Of a DNA stretch of 9,488 bases, positions 1-7,241 are shown piece by piece. Position numbers and translations under genes: made by a program. Position 1 is the stretch's first letter, and the number at the start of each line of letters is the position of its first letter. A model generated the notes under the pieces. The model saw only the letters and a list, made by a program, of their open reading frames with translations. It did not search any database and had not been told where the DNA came from. The DNA is taken from assembly GCA_900543705.1 (NCBI GenBank), contig UQSL01000075.1:1-9488 (forward strand). Reading direction: 5' to 3'. The DNA is from an uncultured Oscillospiraceae bacterium. Its GTDB lineage: Bacteria > Bacillota > Clostridia > Oscillospirales > Ruminococcaceae.

Positions 1-105
1 CTCCTGTGGAATACGGCGGGGGGGGGGGGGGGGAAAAAGGGGGGGGGGGGTGGGTGAAAGAAACCCCGGGCTACTTCAAAAAAAAAACCGGGGGGGGCGG
101 TCCCC
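1..105. other. Corrupted, homopolymer-rich window edge
   Basis: This stretch is dominated by long runs of G (about 17 near position 18 and about 10 near position 41), with shorter A runs. It does not continue the ytvI-like reading frame sensibly: after the conserved segment VDFLPVLGTG the translation becomes low-complexity (GGPPPP, then VFFLK). I read this as poor sequence or a failed assembly end rather than biology. Confidence 0.8.
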
Positions 106-904
106 CGCCTGTGCCAAGCACGGGCAGGAAATCGACAAACGCGATGAGAAAGGCCGCCGTGGCGGCATAGTCGATACCGATGAGCCAAAAGCCGACGAAA
201 AGCTCCGCAAAGGTCAGCAGGAACAGCAGAGTATAGGCTTTGAGGTATTTTGCCACCGTGCCAAGGAAGTGCGTCTTTGCCTCAAACACAATACCGCGGA
301 TGCGCTTTGGAAGCTGGCGCGTCAGAAAGCTCATGATGTCGAGGTAGTCGAGGCTGAAAAAGAACGAGGACATGATGGAAAAGACAGCGGTCAAAATCCA
401 CCCCGGCAGATTTCCGAGCAGGGCGGGCACCGCTTCGAGCAGTTTGGTCGAAAGCGTTGTCACAATCGAAGCGGCGGACCGCTCGATGGAGGAAAACAGC
501 CCGCTTATCTGCTCGTAAACATCCGGGGAAAAACGGGAAAACAGGCTGTCCAGCCAGGAGGAAGCCATGGCAAGGAGCGGCTCGACATACTGGCTGTACA
601 GCTCGGGCAGGCGCTGGATGATGGCGGCAAGCTCCCCGAAAAAGCCGGTACATGCAAACCACAGCACCGCAGTGGCAACGATGTAGACAAACAGCAGGAC
701 AAAGATGGAGCACAGCTTGTTCGAACACTTGGAATGCCCGCACAGAAACTGGGTGAGCGGGCGCAGCAGCACCGCAATGAAAAAGCCGATAACAAAGGGC
801 AAAAAAAGCGGGATGAGGTATTTAAAGCAGATGTAAAAGAGTGCAGCGGCAACCGTGTAAAAGGCGACATCCAGCAGGATTTCTTTTTTCCGTGAAGCAG
901 TCAT
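71..904 (-). CDS. ytvI: YtvI-like / AI-2E-family membrane protein, C-terminus lost
   Basis: Integral membrane protein of the AI-2E transporter (UPF0118, PerM-like) superfamily, closest by eye to the sporulation membrane protein YtvI. The transported substrate is unknown for this group. The N-terminus has a short basic head (MTASRKK), then paired hydrophobic segments at about residues 10-30 and 32-50, another at about 64-88, an amphipathic central domain (about 95-160), and hydrophobic segments at about 165-190 and 222-265. Start ATG at 904 is preceded by AAGGAGG seven bases upstream. Family members usually run about 340-370 residues. This one stops at 277, and its last dozen residues (GGGPPPP and after) come from the corrupted edge, so authentic coding probably ends near position 105. 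It is divergent from the aspartate-pathway cluster. The family call is firm; the ytvI symbol is less so. Confidence 0.75.
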   Translation of the reverse strand: MTASRKKEILLDVAFYTVAAALFYICFKYLIPLFLPFVIGFFIAVLLRPLTQFLCGHSKCSNKLCSIFVLLFVYIVATAVLWFACTGFFGELAAIIQRLPELYSQYVEPLLAMASSWLDSLFSRFSPDVYEQISGLFSSIERSAASIVTTLSTKLLEAVPALLGNLPGWILTAVFSIMSSFFFSLDYLDIMSFLTRQLPKRIRGIVFEAKTHFLGTVAKYLKAYTLLFLLTFAELFVGFWLIGIDYAATAAFLIAFVDFLPVLGTGGGPPPPVFFLK

Positions 905-1120
905 GACACGCCCTCCTTCCCATTGCCTTTTTTAATGAAATGGATAATATGGTTTTCCATCGTATTTTATACAAAATGGGATAATTTATACTCTGTCTGA
1001 AATTTCCGAAAAAAGGATAGGAAAACGGAAAAAGTTGTAGTATAATCATAAACAAATGAGTTTTGGACAAGCACAATCTCCGGAACAAAATTGATTAGAA
1101 CAGGATGGTAAATTCACAAC
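905..1120. promoter_or_regulatory. Divergent intergenic region, ytvI-like / pheB-like
   Basis: These 216 AT-rich bases separate the leftward membrane-protein gene from the rightward pheB-hom-lysC cluster. A perfect TATAAT at 1041-1046 on the plus strand could be the -10 of the cluster, but no good -35 sits 16-18 bases upstream (the sequence there is near TAGGAA). On the minus strand TTGTAT / CATATT with a 17-base spacer is a weak candidate for the membrane-protein gene. I see no lysine riboswitch or T-box core, although aspartate-pathway operons often carry one. Confidence 0.4.
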
Positions 1121-1564
1121 ATGGACAATCATACTTATTATTTTTTGGTGGACTCCAATGTGCTGCCAGATATTTTCAAAAAAGTCGTGCAGGCGAAAAA
1201 ACTCCTTGCCCAGGGCAAGGTTAAAAACCTGTCCGAAGCTGCCCGAGTGATGGGTATCTCCAGAAGCGCTTACTATAAATACAAGGACAAAGTATATGAG
1301 TATGACCGCGGAGTCGCAGGAAAAATGGTGACACTGTCCATAACTTTGGGCGACGAACCGGGTAAGCTTTCCGAACTGCTTAACAGCCTTTCCGGCGCGG
1401 GACTCAATATTTTGACCATTAACCAGAACATTCCGGTGGACGGGGTAGCTCCCGTTTCCATTTCCGCGAGAACGGATGGGCTGCAGATGGATATCAGCCA
1501 GCTTATCTCCCTTGTCCGCGACATGCCGGGCGTTGTGGAAGTACGCGTCCTTTCCGGACAATAA
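1121..1564 (+). CDS. pheB: HTH-ACT domain protein (PheB-like)
   Basis: Small ACT-domain protein of the PheB/UPF0735 family, 147 residues, the usual family length. Residues about 35-57 (KNLSEAARVMGISRSAYYKY) read as a helix-turn-helix-like segment. Residues about 68-147 form an ACT domain, with the ligand-site region LGDEPGKLSELL at 76-87 and GLNILTINQN at 94-103. ACT domains usually bind amino acids. The old pheB name suggested chorismate mutase or phenylalanine synthesis, but no catalytic motif is visible, so regulator is the safer inference. ATG 1121 is the only possible start in this frame because a TAA lies at 1109-1111; its ribosome site (AGGATGG, about 12 bases upstream) is weak. It is the first gene of the cluster, 47 bases ahead of hom. 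This order is common in Clostridia and suggests a link to threonine/methionine/lysine flux. Confidence 0.85.
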   Translation: MDNHTYYFLVDSNVLPDIFKKVVQAKKLLAQGKVKNLSEAARVMGISRSAYYKYKDKVYEYDRGVAGKMVTLSITLGDEPGKLSELLNSLSGAGLNILTINQNIPVDGVAPVSISARTDGLQMDISQLISLVRDMPGVVEVRVLSGQ

Positions 1565-1571
1565 GGTCCGG
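1554..1571 (+). other. Small hairpin over the pheB stop codon
   Basis: CCGGAC (1554-1559) and GTCCGG (1566-1571) form a perfect 6-bp stem around the loop AATAAG, which holds the TAA stop. No U-tract follows, so it is not an intrinsic terminator. It might affect mRNA processing or coupling to hom, or be chance. Confidence 0.3.
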
Positions 1572-1611
1572 TATTGCCGGTGCAGTGATCTATTCATAAG
1601 GGGGAAGCAAT

Positions 1612-2813
1612 ATGGTGAAAATCGCAATTTTGGGCCACGGAGTAGTGGGCTCGGGTGTGAACAGCCGATTGAGGCGAAATATATTTTAGTACGGCACGAT
1701 TATGACGTGGATTACAAGGAAAAATTTGTCGAGGATTTTAACACCATCCTGAGCGACCCGGAAGTCTCTATCGTCGTGGAGGTCATGGGAGGTGTGCATC
1801 CGGCCTATGACTACGTCAAGGCGAGCCTGCATTGCGGCAAAAACGTCGTGACCTCCAATAAAGAGCTGGTCGCAGTAAAGGGCAACGAACTTTTAAAAAT
1901 CGCAAGAGAGCACAACTGCAATTTCCTGTTTGAGGCAAGCGTAGGCGGCGGAATTCCGATCATCCACCCGCTTCACGCCTGCCTTGCGGCGAATGAAATC
2001 GACGAAATTGCAGGGATACTCAACGGTACAACCAATTTTATTCTGACCAAAATGATAAAAGAACAGATGTCCTTTCAAGACGCGCTCGCCCTGGCCCAGA
2101 AGCTCGGCTACGCGGAAAAGGATCCGACGGCGGACGTCGAGGGCTTCGACGCCTGCCGGAAAATTTGTATTCTGGCGTCGCTCGCCTTTGGACGGCATGT
2201 CTACCCGCAGCAGGTCGAGGTGGAAGGTATCACAAAAATCACACCGGAGGACGTGGCTTTTGCGGAGGACTGTGACTGTGTCATCAAGCTCATCGGATGG
2301 GTGCGGCATAATGCAGAGGATGACACCTTGGTCATCCGGGTCTGCCCGGCGCTGCTGTCAAATGACAGCCAACTTGCCAGCGTGGATGATGTGTTCAATG
2401 GCATCCTTGTGCGGGGCGATATTACCGGAGATGTGATGTTTTACGGCAAGGGGGCAGGTAAACTTCCGACGGCAAGCGCTGTGGTCGCGGATGTCATTGA
2501 GGAGGCGAAGAACGCGGAAAACATCGCGTCTTTGTTCTGGGAGGATGCGCCGGAGCACTACGTCGTGGATGCAAAGACCGCCGTCATCACATATTGTGTC
2601 CGGGCAAAGGTTTTGAGTGCGGAAAAAGCGCTTAAGACTGCAAAAGCAATGTTTGGGGACATCACAGTCCTTTCCCGCAAGGGCCAGTCGGAGGATGAGA
2701 TTGCCTTTATGACGGAGCAGGCAACAGAGCGTTCGCTTGACGACATTCTCGCAAAATTCCAGTCTTTTGCGGATGCAAAGGTACTGGGCCTGATTCGTAG
2801 GCTCGAATATTAA
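1612..2813 (+). pseudogene. hom: Homoserine dehydrogenase, N-terminal deletion/frameshift
   Basis: Homoserine dehydrogenase reduces aspartate semialdehyde to homoserine using NAD(P)H, the branch to threonine and methionine. The true start is ATG 1612, with AAGGGGG seven bases upstream. It opens with a Rossmann glycine motif (ILGHGVVGSGV, about 1627-1659). That frame then hits TAG at 1687-1689, while the family continues in another frame from about 1659 (EQPIEAKYIL). Homologues carry roughly 15-17 residues between these points, so a short non-multiple-of-three segment is missing. The rest is clean to 2813: VVEVMGG, GILNGTTNF (2013-2039), LGYAEKDPTADVEG (2103-2144) and an ACT-like C-terminal region. 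An open frame reaching back to 1476 inside pheB is an artefact of the shift, not an N-terminus. As written no full enzyme is made; genuine mutation or sequence error cannot be separated here. Confidence 0.85.
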
Positions 2814-2841
2814 GGGGACATAACACAGAGGGGACGGCAAC

Positions 2842-4047
2842 ATGAACTTAGTAGTACAGAAATTCGGGGGTACCTCCGTCGCAAATCGGGAACGCCTCTT
2901 TTACGTCGCGTCGCTTGTGACGCAGACCTATAAGCAGGGAAACAACGTCGTGGTCGTGGTTTCCGCGCAGGGGGATACCACGGATGATTAACTCGAAAAA
3001 GCGGCGGAAGTAAATTGCCATCCATCTGCCAGGGAACTTGACATGTTGCTCTCTACAGGGGAGCAGATATCCATCTCCCTGCTTGCCATGGCAATTGAAT
3101 CGCTGGGATTCCCGGTCATCTCTCTGACCGGCTGGCAGGCGGGATTTCGCACGACTTCCTCACATGGCAAGGCAAGAATTGACCGCATTGATACCGAGCG
3201 CATCGAAAACGAACTTGCCAAGCGCAACATCGTTGTGGTTGCTGGCTTTCAGGGAATTTCCAAATACGATGACATCACAACGCTCGGGCGCGGCGGGTCG
3301 GATACCTCCGCTGTGGCGCTTGCCGCCGCACTGGATGCGGATGTCTGCCAGATTTATACGGACGTCGACGGGGTCTACACCGCAGACCCGAGAATCGTCC
3401 CCGGCGCGAAGAAGCTTTCTCAAATCACCTTTGACGAGATGATTGAACTCGCCTCGCTCGGCGCACAGGTGCTGCAAAGCCGCGCGGTTGAGATGGCAAT
3501 GAAATACAATGTGGAACTGGAAGTGCTTTCGAGCATGCAAAAGCTGCCCGGCACGAAAGTCAAGGAGGTTGTACCTGTGGAGAAAATGCTCATTCGCGGC
3601 GTTGCCTGTGATGAAAACGTCGCTCGGATTTCCGTCATCGGAGTGCCGGATATCGTCGGCATGGCAGCGAAAATATTCATGCTCCTTGCAAGCAAGAAAA
3701 TCAACGTTGATATCATTTTGCAGACAGTCAGCGTCGGCGGCAAAAAGGACATCAGCTTTACCGTCACCAAGGAGGACCGCGAGCAGGCAATGGATCTGCT
3801 TAAATCCATCCAGAAGGATTATGGCATTCATGAGCTGCGCTATGATGAGGACGTGGCAAAGGTCTCCATTGTCGGTTCCGGAATGCAGTCGAATCCGGGT
3901 GTCGCAGCGAGACTATTCGATGCACTTTCCAGCGCGGATGTCAACATCCAACTAATTTCCACCAGTGAGATAAAGATTTCTGTATTGATTCAGGCGTCCG
4001 CTTCCAAGCGGGCGATCAACGCAATTCACAGTGCGTTTTTCGAATAA
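2842..4047 (+). pseudogene. lysC: Aspartate kinase (aspartokinase) with in-frame stop
   Basis: Aspartate kinase phosphorylates L-aspartate, the first step to lysine, threonine and methionine. Start ATG 2842 follows a purine-rich AGAGGGGA site, 28 bases after hom. The N-terminus carries KFGGTS (residues 7-12), then VVVVVSAQGDTTDD, and codon 50 (2989-2991) is TAA. Homologues usually have Leu or Ile here, so TTA to TAA is the simplest one-base explanation. Reading resumes in the same frame with LEKAAEVN, the STGEQIS motif (71-77), GRGGSDTSA (149-157) and YTDVDGVYTADPR (172-184), followed by two ACT domains (about 261-332 and 339-401). Total span is 401 codons, the normal length. The open frame from ATG 3043 has no ribosome site and lacks KFGGTS, so it is unlikely to be a functional kinase. 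Product identity is certain; whether the gene is truly dead is not. Confidence 0.88.
3577..4047 (+). CDS. Possible internally started aspartokinase beta subunit
   Basis: Inside lysC, AAGGAGG at 3562-3568 lies eight bases before an in-frame GTG (3577, codon 246 of lysC), with an in-frame ATG at 3586 as alternative. Starting there gives 156 residues made up of the two ACT regulatory domains. Bacillus subtilis aspartokinase II and Corynebacterium aspartokinase are known to make a separate beta subunit by internal in-frame initiation at a comparable place, and Bacillus beta is of similar size. Here the signal sits exactly at the catalytic-regulatory junction. The same codons (Lys-Glu) could produce an AAGGAG by chance, so expression is inference. 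It would still be translatable despite the upstream TAA. Confidence 0.4.
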   Translation: MEKMLIRGVACDENVARISVIGVPDIVGMAAKIFMLLASKKINVDIILQTVSVGGKKDISFTVTKEDREQAMDLLKSIQKDYGIHELRYDEDVAKVSIVGSGMQSNPGVAARLFDALSSADVNIQLISTSEIKISVLIQASASKRAINAIHSAFFE

Positions 4048-4084
4048 AAAACATCCGGCTTCGATTGGAAACCAGGATGTTTTT
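4047..4084 (+). terminator. Rho-independent terminator after lysC
   Basis: AAAAACATCC (4047-4056) pairs with GGATGTTTTT (4075-4084). Inner pairing GG-TT with AA-CC around the loop CGATTGG lengthens the stem with one mismatch and one bulge. The rightward strand ends in a run of five T, as expected for an intrinsic terminator of the pheB-hom-lysC transcript. It begins at the last base of the lysC stop codon. Confidence 0.7.
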
Positions 4085-4133
4085 AGGAGATACTTCTTGG
4101 CCGTGGATACGGATGACAAGTAAAAGAACAATG

Positions 4134-4167
4134 AGAAAGGTGAGGGGAATCTTCCCCTCACCTTTCT
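4134..4167 (-). terminator. Strong hairpin after rarA (terminator)
   Basis: The arms at 4134-4149 and 4152-4167 are perfect reverse complements (16 bp), GC-rich in the middle (GGTGAGGGG), with a tight apex around TC. It begins two bases beyond the rarA stop. On the leftward strand the following sequence is T-rich but interrupted (TCATTGTTCTTTT). It most likely ends the esterase-gpsA-rarA transcript, and may act as a second stop for rightward transcripts from lysC. Confidence 0.7.
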
Positions 4168-4169
4168 GA

Positions 4170-5444
4170 TTAGCCCTTATTTTTATCGCCTTTGATTTTG
4201 TCCCAGTATTGCTTGAAGGCCTGCTCGTTCTTGTTTTCCCCAAAGTGGTAGTACTGCGCATCCTTGAGGATGTCCGGCAGATATTGCTGATCAACCCAGC
4301 GGTTGGGAAAGTCGTGGGGGTATTGATAGAACTGGCCCTTTTTTTTCACTTCCGCGCCATCGTAGTGCTTGTTTTGCAGCTGACGGGGAATTGGGCCGAC
4401 CTTGCCCGCCCGGATATCGGCAAGCGCCAAATCAATCGCTACGTAGGCGGTGTTCGACTTGGGAGCATTGCACACGAGTACGACGGCGTCGGCGAGAGGA
4501 ATGCGTGCTTCCGGAAGTCCCACTTGGAAGGCCGCATCCACACAGGCCTTGACAATGGGGATGACCTGCGGGTAGGCAAGCCCCACATCCTCGCATGCAC
4601 AGACCATCAGGCGCCTGCATACGGAGGGCAGGTCGTCTGCTTCGAGCAGCCTTGCCAGATAATGCAGAGCTGCATTTGGGTCGGAACCGCGCATTGATTT
4701 TTGGAAGGAGGAGAGCAGGTCATAGTGCTCGTCCCCCTCCCGGTCATAGCGCATCGCACTTTTTTGTGCGACCTGCTCTGCATCCGCAAGGGTGACGGTG
4801 CGTTTTCCGTCCTCGCGTTTACTTGCGGCGAGTGCGCACAATTCGACTGCGTTGAGAGACTTTCGTACATCCCCGCCGCAGGCCTGTGCGATGTACCCGC
4901 ACACGCCGTCCTCCACAGCCAAGGGAGAACCGAGCTCCTCTTCCATCATAGCAAAGGCACGGCGCACGGCCGGAACGACCTCCTCGGGCTGCACGCTCTT
5001 GAATTCAAATACCGTACAGCGGGAGAGGATGGCGTTATAGATGTAAAAATACGGGTTTTCTGTAGTCGAGGCAATCAGCGTGATGGAGCCGTCCTCGATG
5101 TATTCCAGCAGCGATTGCTGTTGCTTTTTATTAAGGTACTGGATTTCATCGAGATATAGCAATACGCCGTTGTATCCGGCAAAGGTGTCAAGTTCGCTGA
5201 TAACGGACTTGATGTCCGCAATCGAAATGTTTGTTCCGTTTAATTTGTGCAGTTTTTTGTTGGTGCTTTTTGCAATGATGCGGGCGACCGTGGTTTTTCC
5301 TACGCCGGACGGCCCGTAGAAAATCAGGTTCGGGATATGCCCGGATTCAATGATGCGGCGAAGAACCTTCCCTTCGCCGAGAATATGCTTTTGCCCGACG
5401 ACATCGTCAAGGGTCTGCGGGCGTATTGTGTCGGCAAGCGGCAT
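4170..5444 (-). CDS. rarA: Replication-associated recombination protein A (AAA+ ATPase)
   Basis: RarA/MgsA (Mgs1/WRNIP1 family) is an AAA+ ATPase related to clamp-loader subunits that acts at stalled replication forks. The 424-residue length is typical. Visible motifs are PLADTIRPQTLDDVVGQKH (2-20), Walker A GPSGVGKTT (44-52, Lys50), Walker B LLYLDE (95-100), sensor-1 region STTEN (126-130) and the arginine-finger context LSRC (Arg142). The C-terminal half contains the family segments KSLNAVELCALAA, MRGSDPNAALHYLARLL and PRQLQNKHYDGA. After Walker B it reads IQYLNK where most RarA have IHRFNK. ATG 5444 is preceded by AAGGAGG. It is the last gene of the leftward operon, 30 bases after gpsA, and ends at a strong hairpin. 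I am sure of the family; no lesion is visible. Confidence 0.95.
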   Translation of the reverse strand: MPLADTIRPQTLDDVVGQKHILGEGKVLRRIIESGHIPNLIFYGPSGVGKTTVARIIAKSTNKKLHKLNGTNISIADIKSVISELDTFAGYNGVLLYLDEIQYLNKKQQQSLLEYIEDGSITLIASTTENPYFYIYNAILSRCTVFEFKSVQPEEVVPAVRRAFAMMEEELGSPLAVEDGVCGYIAQACGGDVRKSLNAVELCALAASKREDGKRTVTLADAEQVAQKSAMRYDREGDEHYDLLSSFQKSMRGSDPNAALHYLARLLEADDLPSVCRRLMVCACEDVGLAYPQVIPIVKACVDAAFQVGLPEARIPLADAVVLVCNAPKSNTAYVAIDLALADIRAGKVGPIPRQLQNKHYDGAEVKKKGQFYQYPHDFPNRWVDQQYLPDILKDAQYYHFGENKNEQAFKQYWDKIKGDKNKG

Positions 5445-5474
5445 GGCGTTCCCTCCTTTTCCGCTTGATATTCG

Positions 5475-6434
5475 TTAAAACTCATCTTTGAGACTGCGCA
5501 GAAACAGGCCTGAGAGCACACTTTTCGGTTCCTCTCCCAAGTGGATGACCTTGTACACTGCTTCACAGATTGGTAAATCCACATGATAGCGTTCTTTGAG
5601 CAGCATCAGCGCTTTGACAGTGGAAACGCCCTCGGCAAGCTCGGTATAGGGCTCGCCTTTCACAAACAGCTCGCCGAAACGACGGTTGTGGCTGTGCTGG
5701 GAAAAGACGGTGGCTTCGTAATCTCCCAGATGAGACAGGCCGTAGGCGGTCATCTCGTTGCCGCCCATCGCCTTAATGAGCCGAGAAATTTCTCTTGCTC
5801 CGCGCGCCATCAGTGCGCCCTTAAGGGAGGTCTGCCCGAGTCCGTCGAGCATGCCGGCTGCAATACCGATGACGTTTTTGCTCGCTGCACCGATTTCGTT
5901 GCCGACGAGGTCAGTGCCATAGTAAAAACGGATGAGGTCGCTGGATAAATCTCGGACAAGCCTGCGCTTGACCTCATCATTGTCCGAGTCGATAATCATA
6001 CAGTTTGGGACTCCACGGGTGAATTCCTGTACATGTCCGGGTCCTACCCAGATGGCGCTGACGACACGGTTTCCGAGTACTTCATGGACAATCTGCGTCA
6101 ATCGGTCACCTGTATGTTCTTCAATCCCCTTCATGCAGAGAACGAGAAGCTTACCATCCACTTTCAGCCCGGAGAGCTGGGTAAGAAAGCTGCGCAGGCT
6201 TTGAGAACTGATGGAGATAACGAGCACCTGAGTCCTTTCCACACAGTAGGTAAGATCCGTACTCAACTCAACGGAATCTGAAAAACAGACGAGGCCGTTT
6301 GTCCGTGTCCTGCAGATTTTCTGATAGTGGGGAGAGTCTTTTCGTCCCCATACGGCAACCTCGTGTCCCAACCGATCGAGATACCAGGTGATGAATCCTC
6401 CCCAACGCCCGCTTCCGATAACTGAAATCTTCAA
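5475..6434 (-). CDS. gpsA: GpsA-like NAD(P)-dependent glycerol-3-phosphate dehydrogenase
   Basis: Reduces dihydroxyacetone phosphate to sn-glycerol-3-phosphate for phospholipid synthesis, in the cytosol. With a TTG start at 6434 the protein has 319 residues, slightly short for the family (about 325-340). It opens directly with MKISVIGSGRWGGF, the Rossmann motif GSGRWG at 7-12. MKGIE (101-105) matches the usual TKGIE, and ASKNVIGIAAGMLDGLG (184-200) holds the expected catalytic Lys186. GDYEATVFSQHSHNRRFG (237-254) matches the GD...NRRFG substrate region. Two departures from the textbook sequence are VGPGHVQEF instead of SGPSFAEE and His instead of Arg in SHNRRFG; this divergent form may be usual in some Clostridia. 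Longer in-frame extensions would run into the esterase gene with no family match. The GGAAGG ribosome site lies within the esterase 3' end, suggesting translational coupling. Confidence 0.85.
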   Translation of the reverse strand: MKISVIGSGRWGGFITWYLDRLGHEVAVWGRKDSPHYQKICRTRTNGLVCFSDSVELSTDLTYCVERTQVLVISISSQSLRSFLTQLSGLKVDGKLLVLCMKGIEEHTGDRLTQIVHEVLGNRVVSAIWVGPGHVQEFTRGVPNCMIIDSDNDEVKRRLVRDLSSDLIRFYYGTDLVGNEIGAASKNVIGIAAGMLDGLGQTSLKGALMARGAREISRLIKAMGGNEMTAYGLSHLGDYEATVFSQHSHNRRFGELFVKGEPYTELAEGVSTVKALMLLKERYHVDLPICEAVYKVIHLGEEPKSVLSGLFLRSLKDEF

Positions 6435-6441
6435 AATACAT

Positions 6442-7206
6442 TCATCCTTCCGTAATGCTGTCAAAAAAGTCGAGCGCCCGGCGGATACTCTCATCCCAGA
6501 ACGGCCACTCGTGCCCCGCCTCTGCCTCATACCCCTGAATCTGGTAGCCTAGCCGGGAGACATGGTGGTAAAAACGCTCGTTATTGTCATAGAGAGAATC
6601 TAGGGTACCGCAGCTCAAAAACAGCTTTGGCAGCGGCTTACCCAATTTTGCAGCCTGTTTTGCAAGATAAAATACATCCTCTTTGTCTTCGATCGTGTCC
6701 CCATAGATGGCGGCCGCTTCTCGCAGAATCGGGGAATCTTCAAATTCTGCAAACAGGCGTTTGATGTCCACCGCGGAAGAAAACGCACCGCACGCCAAAT
6801 ATTTTTCCGGAAAAGCCAGCGCACATTTGAGTGCTCCGTGGCCGCCCATCGATAACCCTGCGACAAAGCGATCCTTCCTGTTTTGGGAAAGAGGAAACAT
6901 CTGCTCGCATAGGTCCGGCAGCTCCTGTGAGACATAGGTGAAATAGGCCATTCCGGATTTCATATCCGTATAAAAACTACGCTGGACTTCCGGCATCACA
7001 ATAGCAAAGCCATGCTGCTCCGCATAGCTTTCAACGTTGCTGCGACGTAGCCAGCTGGTATGGTCATCCGTCAGGCCGTGCAGCAGGTACACGGTTTTGA
7101 GTTTTCTGCCGCAGAGGTCTTTTCGTACATCCAGTGGAAGGATCACGTTTATCCCCGTGTTCATTTGTAAAATAGAAGAATATATATGGCAGGTAAGCAA
7201 TGCCAT
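6442..7206 (-). CDS. Alpha/beta-hydrolase esterase (EstA / esterase D-like)
   Basis: Putative esterase of the PF00756 group (tributyrin esterase EstA, S-formylglutathione hydrolase and CE1 acetyl/feruloyl esterase relatives), 254 residues. The catalytic triad can be read: nucleophile Ser119 in GLSMGG (117-122), acid Asp203 in CGTLDSLYD (199-207), and His232 in GHEW. The oxyanion region is YLLHGLTDDHTSW (40-52). There is no signal peptide, so it is probably cytosolic. The substrate cannot be told from sequence; short-chain acyl or acetyl esters are the family's usual targets. ATG 7206 has AAGGAGG about 11 bases upstream and a good promoter at 7242-7270. It is the first gene of the operon; only seven bases separate its end from the gpsA TTG. 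Its closest annotated relatives are likely called tributyrin esterase or esterase family protein. Confidence 0.85.
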   Translation of the reverse strand: MALLTCHIYSSILQMNTGINVILPLDVRKDLCGRKLKTVYLLHGLTDDHTSWLRRSNVESYAEQHGFAIVMPEVQRSFYTDMKSGMAYFTYVSQELPDLCEQMFPLSQNRKDRFVAGLSMGGHGALKCALAFPEKYLACGAFSSAVDIKRLFAEFEDSPILREAAAIYGDTIEDKEDVFYLAKQAAKLGKPLPKLFLSCGTLDSLYDNNERFYHHVSRLGYQIQGYEAEAGHEWPFWDESIRRALDFFDSITEG

Positions 7207-7241
7207 GTATGCCTACGCCTCCTTTTTCTCTGGTGTAATTA

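Noticed and set aside
50..895. 281-codon rightward open frame opposite ytvI
   Set aside because: Highly charged, low-complexity translation that mirrors the hydrophobic gene on the other strand; no family match and it starts inside the corrupted edge.
905..1120. Lysine riboswitch or T-box ahead of pheB-hom-lysC
   Set aside because: No conserved core or terminator/antiterminator pair could be found by eye in these 216 bases.
1476..1658. Open frame giving hom an extended N-terminus that overlaps pheB
   Set aside because: It is in a different frame from the real hom start at 1612, has no Rossmann motif, and stays open only because of the shift near 1657.
3043..4047. Shorter aspartate kinase starting at ATG 3043
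   Set aside because: No ribosome site is present and the product lacks the KFGGTS motif, so it is better read as the remainder of an interrupted lysC.
4209..4697. Rightward open frames inside rarA
   Set aside because: They lie antisense to a well-supported gene, lack ribosome sites and match nothing recognisable.
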